Made by a program: the position numbers and the translations under genes
DNA from: Sphingomonadales bacterium
GTDB taxonomy: Bacteria > Pseudomonadota > Alphaproteobacteria > Sphingomonadales > Sphingomonadaceae
Length of the DNA: 42,103 nucleotides
Reading direction: 5' to 3'
Assembly (NCBI GenBank): GCA_028289885.1
Contig: JAQGKX010000076.1
Span: forward strand, 1-42,103
Notes under the pieces: generated by a model
Seen by the model: the letters and a program-made list of their open reading frames with translations, nothing else
What the model was told of the DNA's origin: nothing
The model's database searches: none
Shown: positions 1 through 9,292 of the stretch, piece after piece
Numbering within the stretch: the stretch's first letter is position 1
How the letters are laid out: each line of letters begins with the position of its first letter

Positions 1-62
1 GCTGGTGTCAGGATCGAGAGCACAAAAACGCTCATTCCGATAATCGGTGCCAAAAACCGCAC
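1..62 (-). CDS. 5' end of a truncated, probably exported protein
   Basis: Only about the first 20 codons lie in the window, and the gene runs off the left edge. Read on the minus strand from a GTG at 62, the translation begins MRFLAPIIGMSVFVLSILTP. That is a short basic start followed by a hydrophobic stretch, as in a signal peptide or a first membrane segment. A purine-rich AAGGGG lies upstream of the GTG as a possible ribosome binding site. The gene would diverge from the GAF-histidine kinase. No function can be given, and the ORF is too short for the supplied track. Confidence 0.4.
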   Translation of the reverse strand, partial: MRFLAPIIGMSVFVLSILTP

Positions 63-88
63 TATTAAAAGCCCCTTGCGTGTCCGTT

Positions 89-114
89 GGAACCTTACTG
101 ACGGGCAATTGGTT
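89..114 (+). promoter_or_regulatory. Candidate EcfG-type (general stress response) promoter
   Basis: GGAAC at 89-93 is followed after 17 bases by GGTT at 111-114. This resembles the alphaproteobacterial EcfG consensus (GGAAC, 16-17 bases, CGTT), with one mismatch in the -10 part. It points toward the GAF-histidine kinase and would leave a leader of about 150 bases. A short motif like this can occur by chance, so the call is tentative. Confidence 0.3.
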
Positions 115-270
115 AAGAGGATATAGACGGGACGGTTGCCCCGCGATGAGCCGCGCGACAGGCAGGGTGAAGCGAATTTTTCGGGTGCTTACCGGAAAAA
201 CGCAGGCCAATTTTGGCGGTAAGTACGATATCGTTCCATTCAGGCAAATCTTCAGGGCGTGAAATCGGGT

Positions 271-1464
271 ATGGGCAGCGGTATGAGTTCCGACGAACAG
301 AACGCGCGTATGATTGCCGCGCTCGCTCGTATTCCCGCTGTTACCTCGATCCTAGACGTCGTGTGCCGTGTAACAGGAATGGGTTTTGCCGCGGTTGCGC
401 GGGTCACCGAAGACCGCTGGATCGCGTGTAACGTAAAGGACGAAATCGATTTCGGCCTGGCACCGGGCGGCGAACTGAAGATCGAAACGACGATCTGCCA
501 TGAGATACGCGACCATCATGAGCCGGTCGTCATCAACGACGTGGAGGATAGCCCCTATGTCGATCATCACACGCCCGCGATGTACGGTTTCAAAAGCTAT
601 ATCTCGATGCCGATCATTTTACCCGATGGCCAATTTTTCGGGACGCTTTGTGCGATCGACCCGCGCCCTGCAAAGCTGGACAATCCCGAGACGGTCGGCA
701 TGTTCAAACTGTTTGCCGAACTGATCGCCTTTCACCTCGACACGGTCGAGCGGATGGCGACGAGTGAGGCCGACCTTTCGAACGAGCGCGCGGAGTCCGT
801 CCTGCGCGAGCAATTTATCGCTGTCCTCGGCCACGATCTGCGCAATCCGCTGGCAGCGATCGATGCCGGGATTCATACGCTCAAGCGCGAGCCGAGTCTC
901 AGCGCGCGCGGGGCCAATGTGCTGACGCTGCTCAACGGGGCGGTCGAACGAATGGGAAAACTGATCGAAAACGTTCTCGATTTCGCGCGCGCCCGCATGG
1001 GTGACGGTATCGCCGTCTATCGCACCCAAGTGGCGATCGCTCCCGTTATCGCTCACCTCGTCGGCGAATTGCGGGCGGCCTATCCAAAATGCAGGATCGT
1101 CACCGAAGTGGCCGCGATGAACACGATCGCATGCGACCCTGCCCGCATCGCACAGCTGTTCTCAAACCTTATTGCCAACGCCATCGTGCATGGCAGCCCG
1201 GCGACCCCCGTTCGCGTCCAAGCAGCCGTTATCGACCGGAATTTCGAGTTCTTTGTCGAAAACACCGGCGATTCGATCAGCGCAGCGACGATGGAACACC
1301 TGTTCGCCCCCTTCGCCCGCGCCGAATTGCTGCCGAGCCAGCAGGGTCTCGGACTGGGCCTGTACATAGCATCCGAAGTCGCTCGCGCGCACGGTGGTAC
1401 GCTGACCGTGACCTCCACGGAGGAGGCCACGCGCTTCACATTCCGGATGCCACTAACGGCCTAG
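271..1464 (+). CDS. Soluble GAF-domain sensor histidine kinase
   Basis: A cytoplasmic sensor kinase with no membrane segment. Residues about 15-160 form a GAF sensor domain. A HisKA dimerisation domain follows, with the phosphoacceptor box [12 protein letters not shown] HATPase_c domain comes last, with N-box [12 protein letters not shown]1-like VENTGDSI, F-box LFAPFA and G2 GLGLGLYIA. The ORF track starts at a GTG at 259. ATG 271 ([11 protein letters not shown]) is equally plausible, and neither has a strong Shine-Dalgarno sequence. No response regulator is adjacent, so its partner is encoded elsewhere and its signal cannot be read from sequence. Its TAG stop interleaves with the stop of the convergent FadJ-like gene in CTAG. 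A possible EcfG-type promoter upstream would link it to general stress. Confidence 0.85.
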   Translation: MGSGMSSDEQNARMIAALARIPAVTSILDVVCRVTGMGFAAVARVTEDRWIACNVKDEIDFGLAPGGELKIETTICHEIRDHHEPVVINDVEDSPYVDHHTPAMYGFKSYISMPIILPDGQFFGTLCAIDPRPAKLDNPETVGMFKLFAELIAFHLDTVERMATSEADLSNERAESVLREQFIAVLGHDLRNPLAAIDAGIHTLKREPSLSARGANVLTLLNGAVERMGKLIENVLDFARARMGDGIAVYRTQVAIAPVIAHLVGELRAAYPKCRIVTEVAAMNTIACDPARIAQLFSNLIANAIVHGSPATPVRVQAAVIDRNFEFFVENTGDSISAATMEHLFAPFARAELLPSQQGLGLGLYIASEVARAHGGTLTVTSTEEATRFTFRMPLTA

Positions 1465-3497
1465 CCGGTGAAGCGGCCACCGGTATCCGCCATTTTTCGC
1501 AGCAGCGGCGCGATCTTGAATCCATGTTTCTCGAGGCCCGCGACGATCTTGTCGTTGCCTTCGGTATCTGCCCAGAACATCGGCCCGCCGCGATAGACCG
1601 GCCAGCCATAGCCATAGACCCAGACCACGTCGATGTCCGATGCCCGCTGCGCCATGCCTTCTTCCAGGATCAGGGCGCCTTCGTTGACCATCGGATAGAG
1701 CGTGCGCTCGATGATCTCCTGATCGCTGATAACGCGCTTGGTCAGGCCCGCCTTCGACGAAAAATCGTCGATGATCTGCTGTGTTTCGGACGAAGGGGTT
1801 GGATTGCGCTTTTCGTCGTAATCGTAAAACCCCTTGCCGGTCTTTTGCCCCCAGCGACCGACGGCGGCTAATGCGTCGCGGATGCTTTCGATGCGCGTCG
1901 GGTCGCGGTGCCAGCCGATATCTACCCCTGCGAGATCGGCCATCTGGAACGGCCCCATGGGCATGCCGAAGTCGACATGGACCTTGTCGATCTGGTCGGG
2001 AGTGGCACCCTCCATCAGCAGTTTCATCGCTTCGACCTGCCGGGGTTCGAGCATCCGGTTGCCGATGAAGCCGTGGCATACGCCCGCAACTACCGCAATC
2101 TTGCCGATCTTCTTGGACAGCCCCATCGCGGTCATCAACGCGTCAGGTGCCGTCTTTGCCCCGCGCACGACCTCGAGCAGTTTCATGACGTTGGCGGGCG
2201 AGAAGAAATGCGTTCCCAGCACATCCTGCGGGCGGCTGGTACTCGCGGCGATCTCGTCAATGTCCAGATAGCTGGTGTTCGACGCGAGGATCGCACCCGG
2301 CTTCGCGATTGCATCGAGCTTGCCGAAGATATCCTTCTTTACGTCCATGTTCTCATAGACGGCCTCGATGATCAGGTCGCAATCGGCCAGATCGTCAAGC
2401 GCCAGCGTCGATTTCAGCAACCCCATCGCGCCTTCGACCTGTTCGGGCTTGATCCGTCCCTTCGCCGCGCTCGCCTCGTAATTCTTGCGTATGACGCCGA
2501 TGCCCCTGTCGAGCGCCTCCTGCTGCATCTCGACGATCGTCACCGCCACGCCTGCGCTGAGGAAATTCATCGAGATGCCACCGCCCATCGTGCCCGCGCC
2601 GATCACGCCGACCCGATTTATGGCGCGGGGCTTCACATCGCTCGCGATGCCGTCGATCTTGGAGGCCTGCCGCTCGGCGAAAAAGATATGACGTTGGGCG
2701 GCCGACTGAACACTTGTCAGCAGCTTGAAGAACTCCGCTTTCTCGAACGCAATGCCTTCGTCGAACGGCAGCCGCGTCGCCGCTTCGATACATGCAAGGT
2801 TTGCGGCGGGTGCCTCGAAGCCACGGAACTTGCGCGCATTGACCCTGGCGAACGCGGCGATCGCGCCAACGTCGCCCCGAACGGGCAAATCGCGTGACGG
2901 GCGTGTTCCTTGGGCGATCATCTCGCGCGCGAATGCAATGGCATCGGCGGCAAGGCTGCCTTCGCTCGCCAGCCGATCGATCAGGCCGGCTTCGAGCGCC
3001 TTTCTTGCCCCGAACGGCGTACCCGTCCCGCACAATTCGACCGCAGCTTCGATGCCTGCAACCCGTGGCAGGCGCTGAGTCCCGCCAGCACCCGGCAACA
3101 GGCCGAGCTTTACTTCGGGCGTGCCGATCTTTGCCGACGGCACCGCGATCCGGTAGTGGCAGCCTAGCGTCACTTCGCATCCGCCACCCAGCGCGGTGCC
3201 GTGGATCGCCGCGATCACCGGCTTTGTTGACGCCTCGATCAGGTTGCATACTTCTGGCAGACCGGGGTCCATCATCGGCTTGGTAAATTCGGTGATGTCG
3301 GCACCCGCAAAGAACGTCCGTCCTTCGCACCGGATGACGATGGCCTTTACCGTGTCGTCGGCCAGCGCTTCCCTGATCCCCGCGACCAGCCCTTCGCGAA
3401 CCGCAATCCCCAGCGCATTGACCGGCGGATTGTTGGACACGATGACCAGGACATCATCGTGCCGCTCGGTTGAAATCGGTGAGTTCACGGGTATCAT
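1461..3497 (-). CDS. Bifunctional enoyl-CoA hydratase / 3-hydroxyacyl-CoA dehydrogenase (FadB/FadJ family)
   Basis: A fatty-acid beta-oxidation enzyme that hydrates enoyl-CoA and oxidises 3-hydroxyacyl-CoA with NAD. Residues about 10-190 are a crotonase domain, with [14 protein letters not shown] and [15 protein letters not shown]. From about residue 295 an NAD-binding 3-hydroxyacyl-CoA dehydrogenase domain starts with [13 protein letters not shown] and continues with [17 protein letters not shown]. The C-terminal dehydrogenase domain follows. The length, 678 aa, fits the family. AGGAG lies just before the ATG. It is the last gene of the five-gene minus-strand operon, 12 bases after the serine hydrolase. 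No thiolase follows in the window, so cleavage of the ketoacyl-CoA must be supplied elsewhere. Confidence 0.92.
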   Translation of the reverse strand: MIPVNSPISTERHDDVLVIVSNNPPVNALGIAVREGLVAGIREALADDTVKAIVIRCEGRTFFAGADITEFTKPMMDPGLPEVCNLIEASTKPVIAAIHGTALGGGCEVTLGCHYRIAVPSAKIGTPEVKLGLLPGAGGTQRLPRVAGIEAAVELCGTGTPFGARKALEAGLIDRLASEGSLAADAIAFAREMIAQGTRPSRDLPVRGDVGAIAAFARVNARKFRGFEAPAANLACIEAATRLPFDEGIAFEKAEFFKLLTSVQSAAQRHIFFAERQASKIDGIASDVKPRAINRVGVIGAGTMGGGISMNFLSAGVAVTIVEMQQEALDRGIGVIRKNYEASAAKGRIKPEQVEGAMGLLKSTLALDDLADCDLIIEAVYENMDVKKDIFGKLDAIAKPGAILASNTSYLDIDEIAASTSRPQDVLGTHFFSPANVMKLLEVVRGAKTAPDALMTAMGLSKKIGKIAVVAGVCHGFIGNRMLEPRQVEAMKLLMEGATPDQIDKVHVDFGMPMGPFQMADLAGVDIGWHRDPTRIESIRDALAAVGRWGQKTGKGFYDYDEKRNPTPSSETQQIIDDFSSKAGLTKRVISDQEIIERTLYPMVNEGALILEEGMAQRASDIDVVWVYGYGWPVYRGGPMFWADTEGNDKIVAGLEKHGFKIAPLLRKMADTGGRFTG

Positions 3498-3509
3498 ACT
3501 CCTAAAAAA

Positions 3510-4733
3510 TCAGCCGATGAGGGCTGAATAAACCATCGTCTTCAGTGTGCGGCGGATCGGGTAGGTGTTCGAAGGCATCAATTGCGTCATAAATACAACG
3601 ATGATGTCATCGATGGGATCGACAAAGAAATTGGTCGAAAACATCCCGCCCCAGTAAAACTCACCGGCATTACCCGGAAGCGTCGTGGCAACAGGATCGG
3701 TCACGACCCCGAACCCCAACCCAAACCCGGCACCCGCGTTTTCGGCCTCGCTGAACAACGACTGCGACATTTGCGTCAGGTCGCGCCCGCCCGGCAGGTG
3801 ATTGGCCGTCATCAGCCTGATGGTATGCGGCGACACAATCCGTACGCCGTCCAGTTCGCCATTGTTCAGCAGCATCCGCGCGAACCGGTGATAATCGGCC
3901 AGCGTGGAAACCATCCCGCCGCCGCCCGAAAGCAGCTTCGGTGCCTTGCCCCACGCGCTTCCGGCACCCGGATCGTATATCTTCATCCGCTTCGCAGGAT
4001 CCCAGACATAGCAGTCCGGAACACGCGAAAGTTTTTCGGCGGGCACCTGGAAATGCGTGTCGACCATGCCGAGCGGTCCCGTGATATGTTCGGCAAAATA
4101 ATCGTCGAGCGACTGGCCGGAAACGCGCTGGACGATGGCACCCACGATGTCTGTGGATATTGAATAATTCCACGCCGAGCCGGGATCGAATTCGAGCGGC
4201 ATCCTTGCAACGGCGGCGACGAATTCCTCGAGCGTCCCACCGTCGAACCGTTCGAACCCTGCCTTTGCATAGGCGGCATCCACGTTGGACCGTTCCTGGA
4301 AGCTATAGGTCAGCCCCGAGGTGTGGCGCAGAAGATCGATCATTTTCATTGGCGACGTCGGCGGGCGCGTAACGAACGGCGTGGTGCGACCGCCCGAAAC
4401 GAAAACGCCGGTGTCTTTGAATTCGGGCAGGACCTTCGTGACCGGATCGGAGAGTGCGATTCTCCCCTGTTCGACCAGTTGCATGAAGGCGATCGAGGTG
4501 ATCGGCTTGGTCATGGAGGCGATCCGAAAGATGGCGTCCTCGCGCAGCGGCTCGCCGGCACGCGCCTCTCCCATCACCGACAGATGGGCCACTTCATCAC
4601 CGCGCCCGATCAGCAGGGCTGCGTGCGGAAACTTGCCATTGTCGATATATTTGGTGCGCAGATGGTCGTCGATCAGCGCCAGCCTCGCGCTGTCAAAGCC
4701 CAATTCCTGAGGGTCGGAAACAGTCGGCATCAT
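3510..4733 (-). CDS. Serine hydrolase, class C beta-lactamase-like (EstB-type esterase)
   Basis: This 407-aa protein has the beta-lactamase/penicillin-binding fold signature SMTK (SxxK nucleophile motif) near residue 74. A second-motif tyrosine lies in WNYSIS, and a glycine-rich [12 protein letters not shown] follows. I see no signal peptide, which favours a cytoplasmic esterase or lactonase over a periplasmic beta-lactamase. It lies inside a CoA-thioester catabolic operon. Its ATG overlaps the TGA of the upstream SDR gene by 4 bases, so it is translationally coupled. In this setting it could open an ester or lactone substrate, but that is inference. Antibiotic hydrolysis is not supported by context. 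Confidence 0.85.
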   Translation of the reverse strand: MMPTVSDPQELGFDSARLALIDDHLRTKYIDNGKFPHAALLIGRGDEVAHLSVMGEARAGEPLREDAIFRIASMTKPITSIAFMQLVEQGRIALSDPVTKVLPEFKDTGVFVSGGRTTPFVTRPPTSPMKMIDLLRHTSGLTYSFQERSNVDAAYAKAGFERFDGGTLEEFVAAVARMPLEFDPGSAWNYSISTDIVGAIVQRVSGQSLDDYFAEHITGPLGMVDTHFQVPAEKLSRVPDCYVWDPAKRMKIYDPGAGSAWGKAPKLLSGGGGMVSTLADYHRFARMLLNNGELDGVRIVSPHTIRLMTANHLPGGRDLTQMSQSLFSEAENAGAGFGLGFGVVTDPVATTLPGNAGEFYWGGMFSTNFFVDPIDDIIVVFMTQLMPSNTYPIRRTLKTMVYSALIG

Positions 4734-5536
4734 GCGGCGGTCTTTCCGGTTAGCTGGCGGGTAACGGGGTGCGACGTGGACAGGCCGCCATCGACGACGA
4801 TGGACTGACCGTTGATATAACTCGACGCGTCCGAGGCGAGGAACAGCGCAGTTCGGGCGATTTCGATGGGCTGGCCCGCGCGTCGCAGGGGGTTCAGGCG
4901 ACCGACCTTGTCCATCACGCCCTTGTCACGCGCATAGACGAACGCGCTTTCCGTCATGCCGCTTTCGACCAGCCCCGGACAGATCGCATTGACCCGTACG
5001 CCAGTCCCCGAAAGCTGTTGCGCGCTGGTTTGTACCAGGTTGATCACGCCTGCTTTCGACGCCGAATAGGCCGCCCCGCCCGCGCCCGAACGCAATCCGG
5101 CAACGCTCGCCGTACAGATGATCGAGCCGCCGTTTCCGGCCTCCCACATCGCCTTGCCAGCGTGTTTCACCATCAACCACGGTCCGATCAGGTTGACGCG
5201 GAGTATCTCGGCCCAATCCTCGACTGATTGATCGAACAGGCTCGCCATTCCGCCCGAAATCCCGGCATTGGCATAGGCGACATCGACTGAACCATGCCGG
5301 GTGATCGCTGTCTCGACCAGCGCCGCGACATCGCTTTCCGATCCGGCGTCCATCTGGGTCGCAAAGACCGCGCCACCTGCCGCCTCAATGGCGCGCGCGG
5401 TCGCATGAACGCCGTCAGACAGGTCACCGATCACGACATTGGCACCCTCGGCGGCGAAAAGGATCGCGGTCGCGCGTCCGATGCCCGACCCGGCGCCGGT
5501 GATGATCGCAGTCTTGCCGTCCAACGATCCGGTCAT
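4730..5536 (-). CDS. SDR-family NAD(P)-dependent oxidoreductase
   Basis: A classical short-chain dehydrogenase of 268 aa. It has the cofactor motif TGAGSGIG near residue 14 followed by an acidic residue (VVIGD), which suggests NAD preference. NAGISGG follows, then the catalytic Ser and YxxxK in CTASVAG and AYSASK, and the C-terminal [12 protein letters not shown]. It probably interconverts an alcohol and a ketone on an intermediate handled by this operon. It overlaps the upstream phosphotransferase gene by 4 bases (ATGA) and the downstream hydrolase gene by 4 bases. In levulinate-type pathways an SDR acts beside the same kinase and dehydrogenase pair. The actual substrate is not visible. Confidence 0.88.
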   Translation of the reverse strand: MTGSLDGKTAIITGAGSGIGRATAILFAAEGANVVIGDLSDGVHATARAIEAAGGAVFATQMDAGSESDVAALVETAITRHGSVDVAYANAGISGGMASLFDQSVEDWAEILRVNLIGPWLMVKHAGKAMWEAGNGGSIICTASVAGLRSGAGGAAYSASKAGVINLVQTSAQQLSGTGVRVNAICPGLVESGMTESAFVYARDKGVMDKVGRLNPLRRAGQPIEIARTALFLASDASSYINGQSIVVDGGLSTSHPVTRQLTGKTAA

Positions 5537-6597
5537 TGCGCACCCGCTTTCCGTGCGAAGTCCCAGGCCGCAGCCGCCAGTGACGGCACCCGCTTCGCCG
5601 TCTCTGCTGCATGGGCAGAGGAAGCCGTACCGTCGATCACGCGCTTTTTGATACCCTGAACAATCCCGGCAAGCCGGAACAGATTATAGGCGAAATACCA
5701 GTTCAGATCGGGGATATTTTCCCGCCCCGTCCTTTCGCAATACCGCGCAGCCGCCTCGTCGAGCGTCGGGATGTTGAGCGCCGCAAGGTCATAACCCAGC
5801 AGTCCCGACCGTCCTTCGGGCTCGGTAAGCCAGTTCATCAGCAGATAGGCGACATCGGCTAGCGGATCACCCAAGGTCGACAATTCCCAGTCGAGTACCG
5901 CTGTTACTTTTGGTTCGTTCGGCGCGAAGATCAGATTGTCGATTCGGTAGTCGCCGTGCACGATGCTGGTGCGCGTCTGGGGCGGTATTGTCCGCGCCAG
6001 ATACTCGATCAGCTTCTCCATGTCGGGCATGACTTCGGTTTCCGACGCGCGATATTGCTTCGTCCACCGGCCGACCTGCCGTTCGAAATAATTGCCGGGC
6101 TTGCCATAGCCGCCAAGTCCCGCCGCCTCGTAATCGACCGAGTGGAGCGCGGCGAGGGAATCGATCATCGCCTCGTAAGTCGCGCGGCGGTCGTTGCGTG
6201 GAACGTCCGGCAGCGACCCATCCCAGATTGTCCGCCCGGCAACCAATCCCATGACGTAAAACATCGACCCCACGACGGCGTCATCGGTGCAAAGCGCATA
6301 GGGTCGCGGCACCGGGAACCCCGTCGGATATAGCCCGGCAATAACCGCGAACTCGCGGTCAACCGCATGGGCACTTTGCAACAACATGCCAAACGGCTTG
6401 CGGCGGAGGACATAGGCGCCCGACGGACTATCGATCCGATAGGTCGGGTTCGATTGTCCCCCCGCGAACTTCGTCATCGTCAACGGTCCGGCAAATCCCT
6501 CGACATTGGCCAGCATCCACTCGGTAAGGCGCCCCTCGTTTAGCCTATCATGTTCGGGGACTGTAATCGTGCCAGTCATGTCGACACTGGCGTTCAC
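5533..6597 (-). CDS. APH-fold phosphotransferase (ACAD10/11 N-domain / LvaA-like kinase)
   Basis: A 354-aa kinase of the aminoglycoside phosphotransferase fold. It has the catalytic loop [13 protein letters not shown] and the metal-binding segment [19 protein letters not shown], both characteristic of the acyl-CoA-associated branch rather than resistance enzymes. Family knowledge: in ACAD10/ACAD11 and the bacterial levulinate pathway, this domain phosphorylates 4-hydroxyacyl-CoA so that the partner dehydrogenase can process it. Here the partner is encoded immediately upstream with a 4-base overlap. The annotated start is a GTG (MNASVDM). An in-frame ATG six codons later (MTGTITV) is an alternative. 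Aminoglycoside resistance is unlikely given the context. Confidence 0.85.
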   Translation of the reverse strand: MNASVDMTGTITVPEHDRLNEGRLTEWMLANVEGFAGPLTMTKFAGGQSNPTYRIDSPSGAYVLRRKPFGMLLQSAHAVDREFAVIAGLYPTGFPVPRPYALCTDDAVVGSMFYVMGLVAGRTIWDGSLPDVPRNDRRATYEAMIDSLAALHSVDYEAAGLGGYGKPGNYFERQVGRWTKQYRASETEVMPDMEKLIEYLARTIPPQTRTSIVHGDYRIDNLIFAPNEPKVTAVLDWELSTLGDPLADVAYLLMNWLTEPEGRSGLLGYDLAALNIPTLDEAAARYCERTGRENIPDLNWYFAYNLFRLAGIVQGIKKRVIDGTASSAHAAETAKRVPSLAAAAWDFARKAGAQ

Positions 6598-7838
6598 CGT
6601 GGCGAACCGTATTTGCCGAACTCGATCCGCGCGATCGAACGGGCGTGGACCTCGTCCGGCCCATCGGCGATCCGCAGCGTCCGCTGGTGCGCATAAGCTT
6701 CTGCCAGACCTGCATCGCTCGACACGCCCGCGCCTCCGAATGCCTGGATTGCATCGTCTAGGATGCGCAGTGCCATGTTCGGCGCGGACACCTTGATCAT
6801 CGCGATCTCGGCCTGCGCGGATTTATTGCCGACCTTGTCCATCATGTCGGCGGCTTTCAGGCAGAGCAGCCGGTTCATCTCGATGTCGATCCGCGCCTGT
6901 GCAACCCGCTGTTCCCACACGCTGTGATCGGCGATCCGCTTGCCGAACGCGACCCGGCTCAGCAGGCGCTTCGTCATTTTTTCTAGGGCAACTTCGGCGG
7001 TTCCGATCGTCCGCATGCAATGGTGGATACGCCCCGGCCCGAGCCGCCCCTGCGCAATCTCAAACCCGCGCCCCTCGCCGAGCAGCATATTCTCAACCGG
7101 AATCCGCACGTCCTTCAACTCGATTTCCATATGACCGTGCGGCGCGTCATCGAAACCAAACACCGGCAGATGGCGCAACACGGTAACGCCCGGCGTGTCC
7201 AGTTCCATCAGCACCATCGATTGCTGGGCGTGGCGGGCCGCTTCGAAGTCGGTTTTACCCATGATGATAGCGATCTTGCAGCGCGGATCGCCAGCACCCG
7301 ACGACCACCATTTGACGCCGTTCAGGACATACTCGTCGCCATCGCGTTTGATCGAAGTCTCGATGTTAGTTGCATCCGACGATGCGACGTCGGGTTCGGT
7401 CATCAGGAAAGCCGACCGAATATCACCGTTCATCAGCGGCTTCAGCCAGCGATCTTTCTGGCCGCGCGTGCCATAGCGGTGCAGCACTTCCATGTTTCCG
7501 GTGTCGGGCGCGGAACAGTTGAACACCTCCGACCCCCAGCCGATCCGGCCCATTTCCTCGGCACAAAGCGCGTATTCGAGGTTGGTCAGGCCCGGCCCCT
7601 CGAATGCAAAACTGTCATCGACATGGGCGCGACCGGCGGTCGGTGGCATGAACAGGTTCCAGATTCCCGCAGCTTTCGCACGCGCCTTTTCGTCCTCGAC
7701 CACTTGCAGGATTTTCCACCGCGATCCTTCGGCCTGCTGGTCGTAATAATCCTGCGCGCGCGGGAAAACATGGGCGGCCATGTGGTCGCGAACGTGGTCG
7801 CGCCAGTAGCTCTGGCGTTCGGTCAGGTCGAAATCCAC
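6594..7838 (-). CDS. Acyl-CoA dehydrogenase, ACAD10/11-like
   Basis: A 414-aa flavoprotein dehydrogenase and first gene of the minus-strand operon. It shows the substrate/FAD segment [14 protein letters not shown] near the middle, then [11 protein letters not shown]-type core sequence. The [16 protein letters not shown] segment has the RxxFG flavin contact. The C-terminal [16 protein letters not shown] is typical of the ACAD10/ACAD11 branch. The start is GTG at 7838, supported by AGGAGAG seven bases upstream. Its stop overlaps the start of the APH-like kinase, so the two are coupled and probably act on the same substrate. The 163-base gap to the divergent dehydrogenase gene must hold both promoters. 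I could not define an operator there. Confidence 0.9.
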   Translation of the reverse strand: MDFDLTERQSYWRDHVRDHMAAHVFPRAQDYYDQQAEGSRWKILQVVEDEKARAKAAGIWNLFMPPTAGRAHVDDSFAFEGPGLTNLEYALCAEEMGRIGWGSEVFNCSAPDTGNMEVLHRYGTRGQKDRWLKPLMNGDIRSAFLMTEPDVASSDATNIETSIKRDGDEYVLNGVKWWSSGAGDPRCKIAIIMGKTDFEAARHAQQSMVLMELDTPGVTVLRHLPVFGFDDAPHGHMEIELKDVRIPVENMLLGEGRGFEIAQGRLGPGRIHHCMRTIGTAEVALEKMTKRLLSRVAFGKRIADHSVWEQRVAQARIDIEMNRLLCLKAADMMDKVGNKSAQAEIAMIKVSAPNMALRILDDAIQAFGGAGVSSDAGLAEAYAHQRTLRIADGPDEVHARSIARIEFGKYGSPR

Positions 7839-8001
7839 CGGGCTTCTCTCCTTGTTTTCTAAAGGCTTGCTAGGTCAGTGATTCGGTGCGGGTCAACCGG
7901 CAAAACTTTGCCCTTACGGAAAGCGCCACTCCTGTACCGACGCTTGCCGACCCTGAAAAGCGGGCATAGCCTTGCCGAAAGAATCGATCTGGAGAGTGAT
8001 G

Positions 8002-9162
8002 ATGGAAGACTCTGAAAACTTCCGCGCAGAAACACGCGCGTGGCTGGAAACGAACTGCCCGGCCGAGATGCGCGAGCCGGTACGCGATGAATCCGATGCT
8101 TGTTGGGGCGGTCGCAATTTCATCTTCAAATCACCTGCCCAGAAACAATGGCTCGACGTGATGGCGGCAAGGGGCTGGACCGTTTCGGACTGGCCAAAGG
8201 AATATGGCGGCGGCGGCCTGACCGCAGGGCAAGCCAAGATATTGCGCGAGGAAATGGCAGCGCTGCGTTGCCGCTCGCCGCTGTCCAGCTTCGGTATCTG
8301 GATGCTTGGCCCTGCGCTGTTGAAGTTCGGCACCGAGGGGCAGAAAGTCCATTACCTCAACCAGATCGCGCGGGGCGAGATCCGCTGGTGCCAGGGCTAT
8401 TCGGAGCCCGGTGCCGGGTCCGATCTTGTCTCACTGGCAACCTTTGGTGAAGATAAGGGCGACCATTGGCTCGTCAACGGCCAGAAAATATGGACCAGCT
8501 ATGCCGACAAGGCCGACTGGATTTTCTGCCTCGTCCGCACCGACAAGGCGGACAAATATAAGGGTATCAGCTTCCTGCTGTTCGACATGACCACGCCGGG
8601 CGTTTCGACAAAGCCGATCCTGCTGATCAGCGGAAGTTCACCGTTTTGCGAGACGTTCTTCGATAATGTGGTGGTGCCGAAAGACCAGATTGTCGGCGAA
8701 CTCAACCGCGGCTGGGACGTCGCCAAATATCTGTTGGGCCATGAGCGCGAGATGATCTCGGGTGGTGGCCTCGGCACCGACATGATGTCGATAGGCGCAC
8801 AGTTCAAAGCCGTCGCCGCCGACGAACCCGTGCTGCGCGCCGACATGGCCAATTTCGACGTGGACGTGATGGCCTTCCGCGCGATGTCCGAAAAGTTCGT
8901 CGATGAGATGAAGGCGGGGAAGAACCATCCCGCCGAACCGAACATGATGAAATACATCGGCACCGAACTGAACAAGAAACGCTTTGAACTTATCATGGCG
9001 GCGGGTGGTTCGAACGCGCTCGAATGGGAAAGCGAAGAGTCCGGCGGCGGCGTGAAAGCGCGCAACTGGCTCCGCACCAAGGGCAACAGCATCGAAGGCG
9101 GCACCAGCGAGATCATGCTCGGGGTCATTGCCAAGCGGATATTGGAGTTACCGGGAGCCTGA
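8002..9162 (+). CDS. Acyl-CoA dehydrogenase, PimC-like subunit
   Basis: A 386-aa acyl-CoA dehydrogenase. It contains the flavin/substrate motif YSEPGAGSDL, the NGQKIWTSYADKADW segment, and the C-terminal KGNSIEGGTSEIMLGVIAKR. The middle region lacks the usual RxxFG...Q flavin-contact motif, which is present instead in the next gene. This pattern resembles paired dehydrogenases (PimC/PimD, ChsE-type) that form heteromers. The ORF track starts at a TTG at 7972. GGAGAG at 7991-7996 supports ATG 8002 (MEDSENFRAETRAW), with ATG 7999 as an alternative. It is the first gene of the plus-strand operon, divergent from the ACAD-kinase operon. Confidence 0.9.
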   Translation: MEDSENFRAETRAWLETNCPAEMREPVRDESDACWGGRNFIFKSPAQKQWLDVMAARGWTVSDWPKEYGGGGLTAGQAKILREEMAALRCRSPLSSFGIWMLGPALLKFGTEGQKVHYLNQIARGEIRWCQGYSEPGAGSDLVSLATFGEDKGDHWLVNGQKIWTSYADKADWIFCLVRTDKADKYKGISFLLFDMTTPGVSTKPILLISGSSPFCETFFDNVVVPKDQIVGELNRGWDVAKYLLGHEREMISGGGLGTDMMSIGAQFKAVAADEPVLRADMANFDVDVMAFRAMSEKFVDEMKAGKNHPAEPNMMKYIGTELNKKRFELIMAAGGSNALEWESEESGGGVKARNWLRTKGNSIEGGTSEIMLGVIAKRILELPGA

Positions 9163-9163
9163 C

Positions 9164-9287
9164 ACTTCCTTCCCCCCTCCCACGTGCGGGAGGGGTCGGG
9201 GGTGGGGCTTGCTCAACTTAAGCCCAAGCCCCGCCAGATCATTCCCACCCCCTAACCCCTCCCGCGCGCGGGAGGGGGATAAGGAAG
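9164..9287. repeat. Paired inverted GC-rich repeat (REP/BIME-like element)
   Basis: Two imperfect inverted copies of about 45 bases face each other. Left arm 9164-9210 carries CCCTCCCACGTGCGGGAGGGG followed by a G-rich tail (first 20 bases shown count as the core). Right arm 9241-9287 carries CCCTCCCGCGCGCGGGAGGG in opposite orientation. Each arm has its own hairpin. The outer ends are CTTCCTT and AAGGAAG, and the right AAGGAAG sits where the Shine-Dalgarno of the next gene belongs. Related copies occur at 19035 and 20190. The ORF track wrongly extends the next gene through this element. Confidence 0.75.
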
Positions 9288-9292
9288 CACTC

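Noticed and set aside
47-262. 71-codon ORF upstream of the GAF kinase
   Set aside because: Basic, Cys- and Arg-rich sequence with no domain and no ribosome binding site. The region fits a divergent promoter better.
3510-4733. Beta-lactamase resistance gene
   Set aside because: It has SxxK, but no signal peptide is visible and it is embedded in a CoA-catabolic operon, so an esterase-type hydrolase is more likely.
5533-6597. Aminoglycoside resistance gene
   Set aside because: Although of the APH fold, the operon context and motifs point to the acyl-CoA-associated kinase branch.
7941-7966. GCCGACCCTGAAAAGCGGG, resembling the phoU terminator sequence
   Set aside because: The second arm of the stem is not complete, so it does not form a strong hairpin. 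I do not call it a terminator or a repeat.
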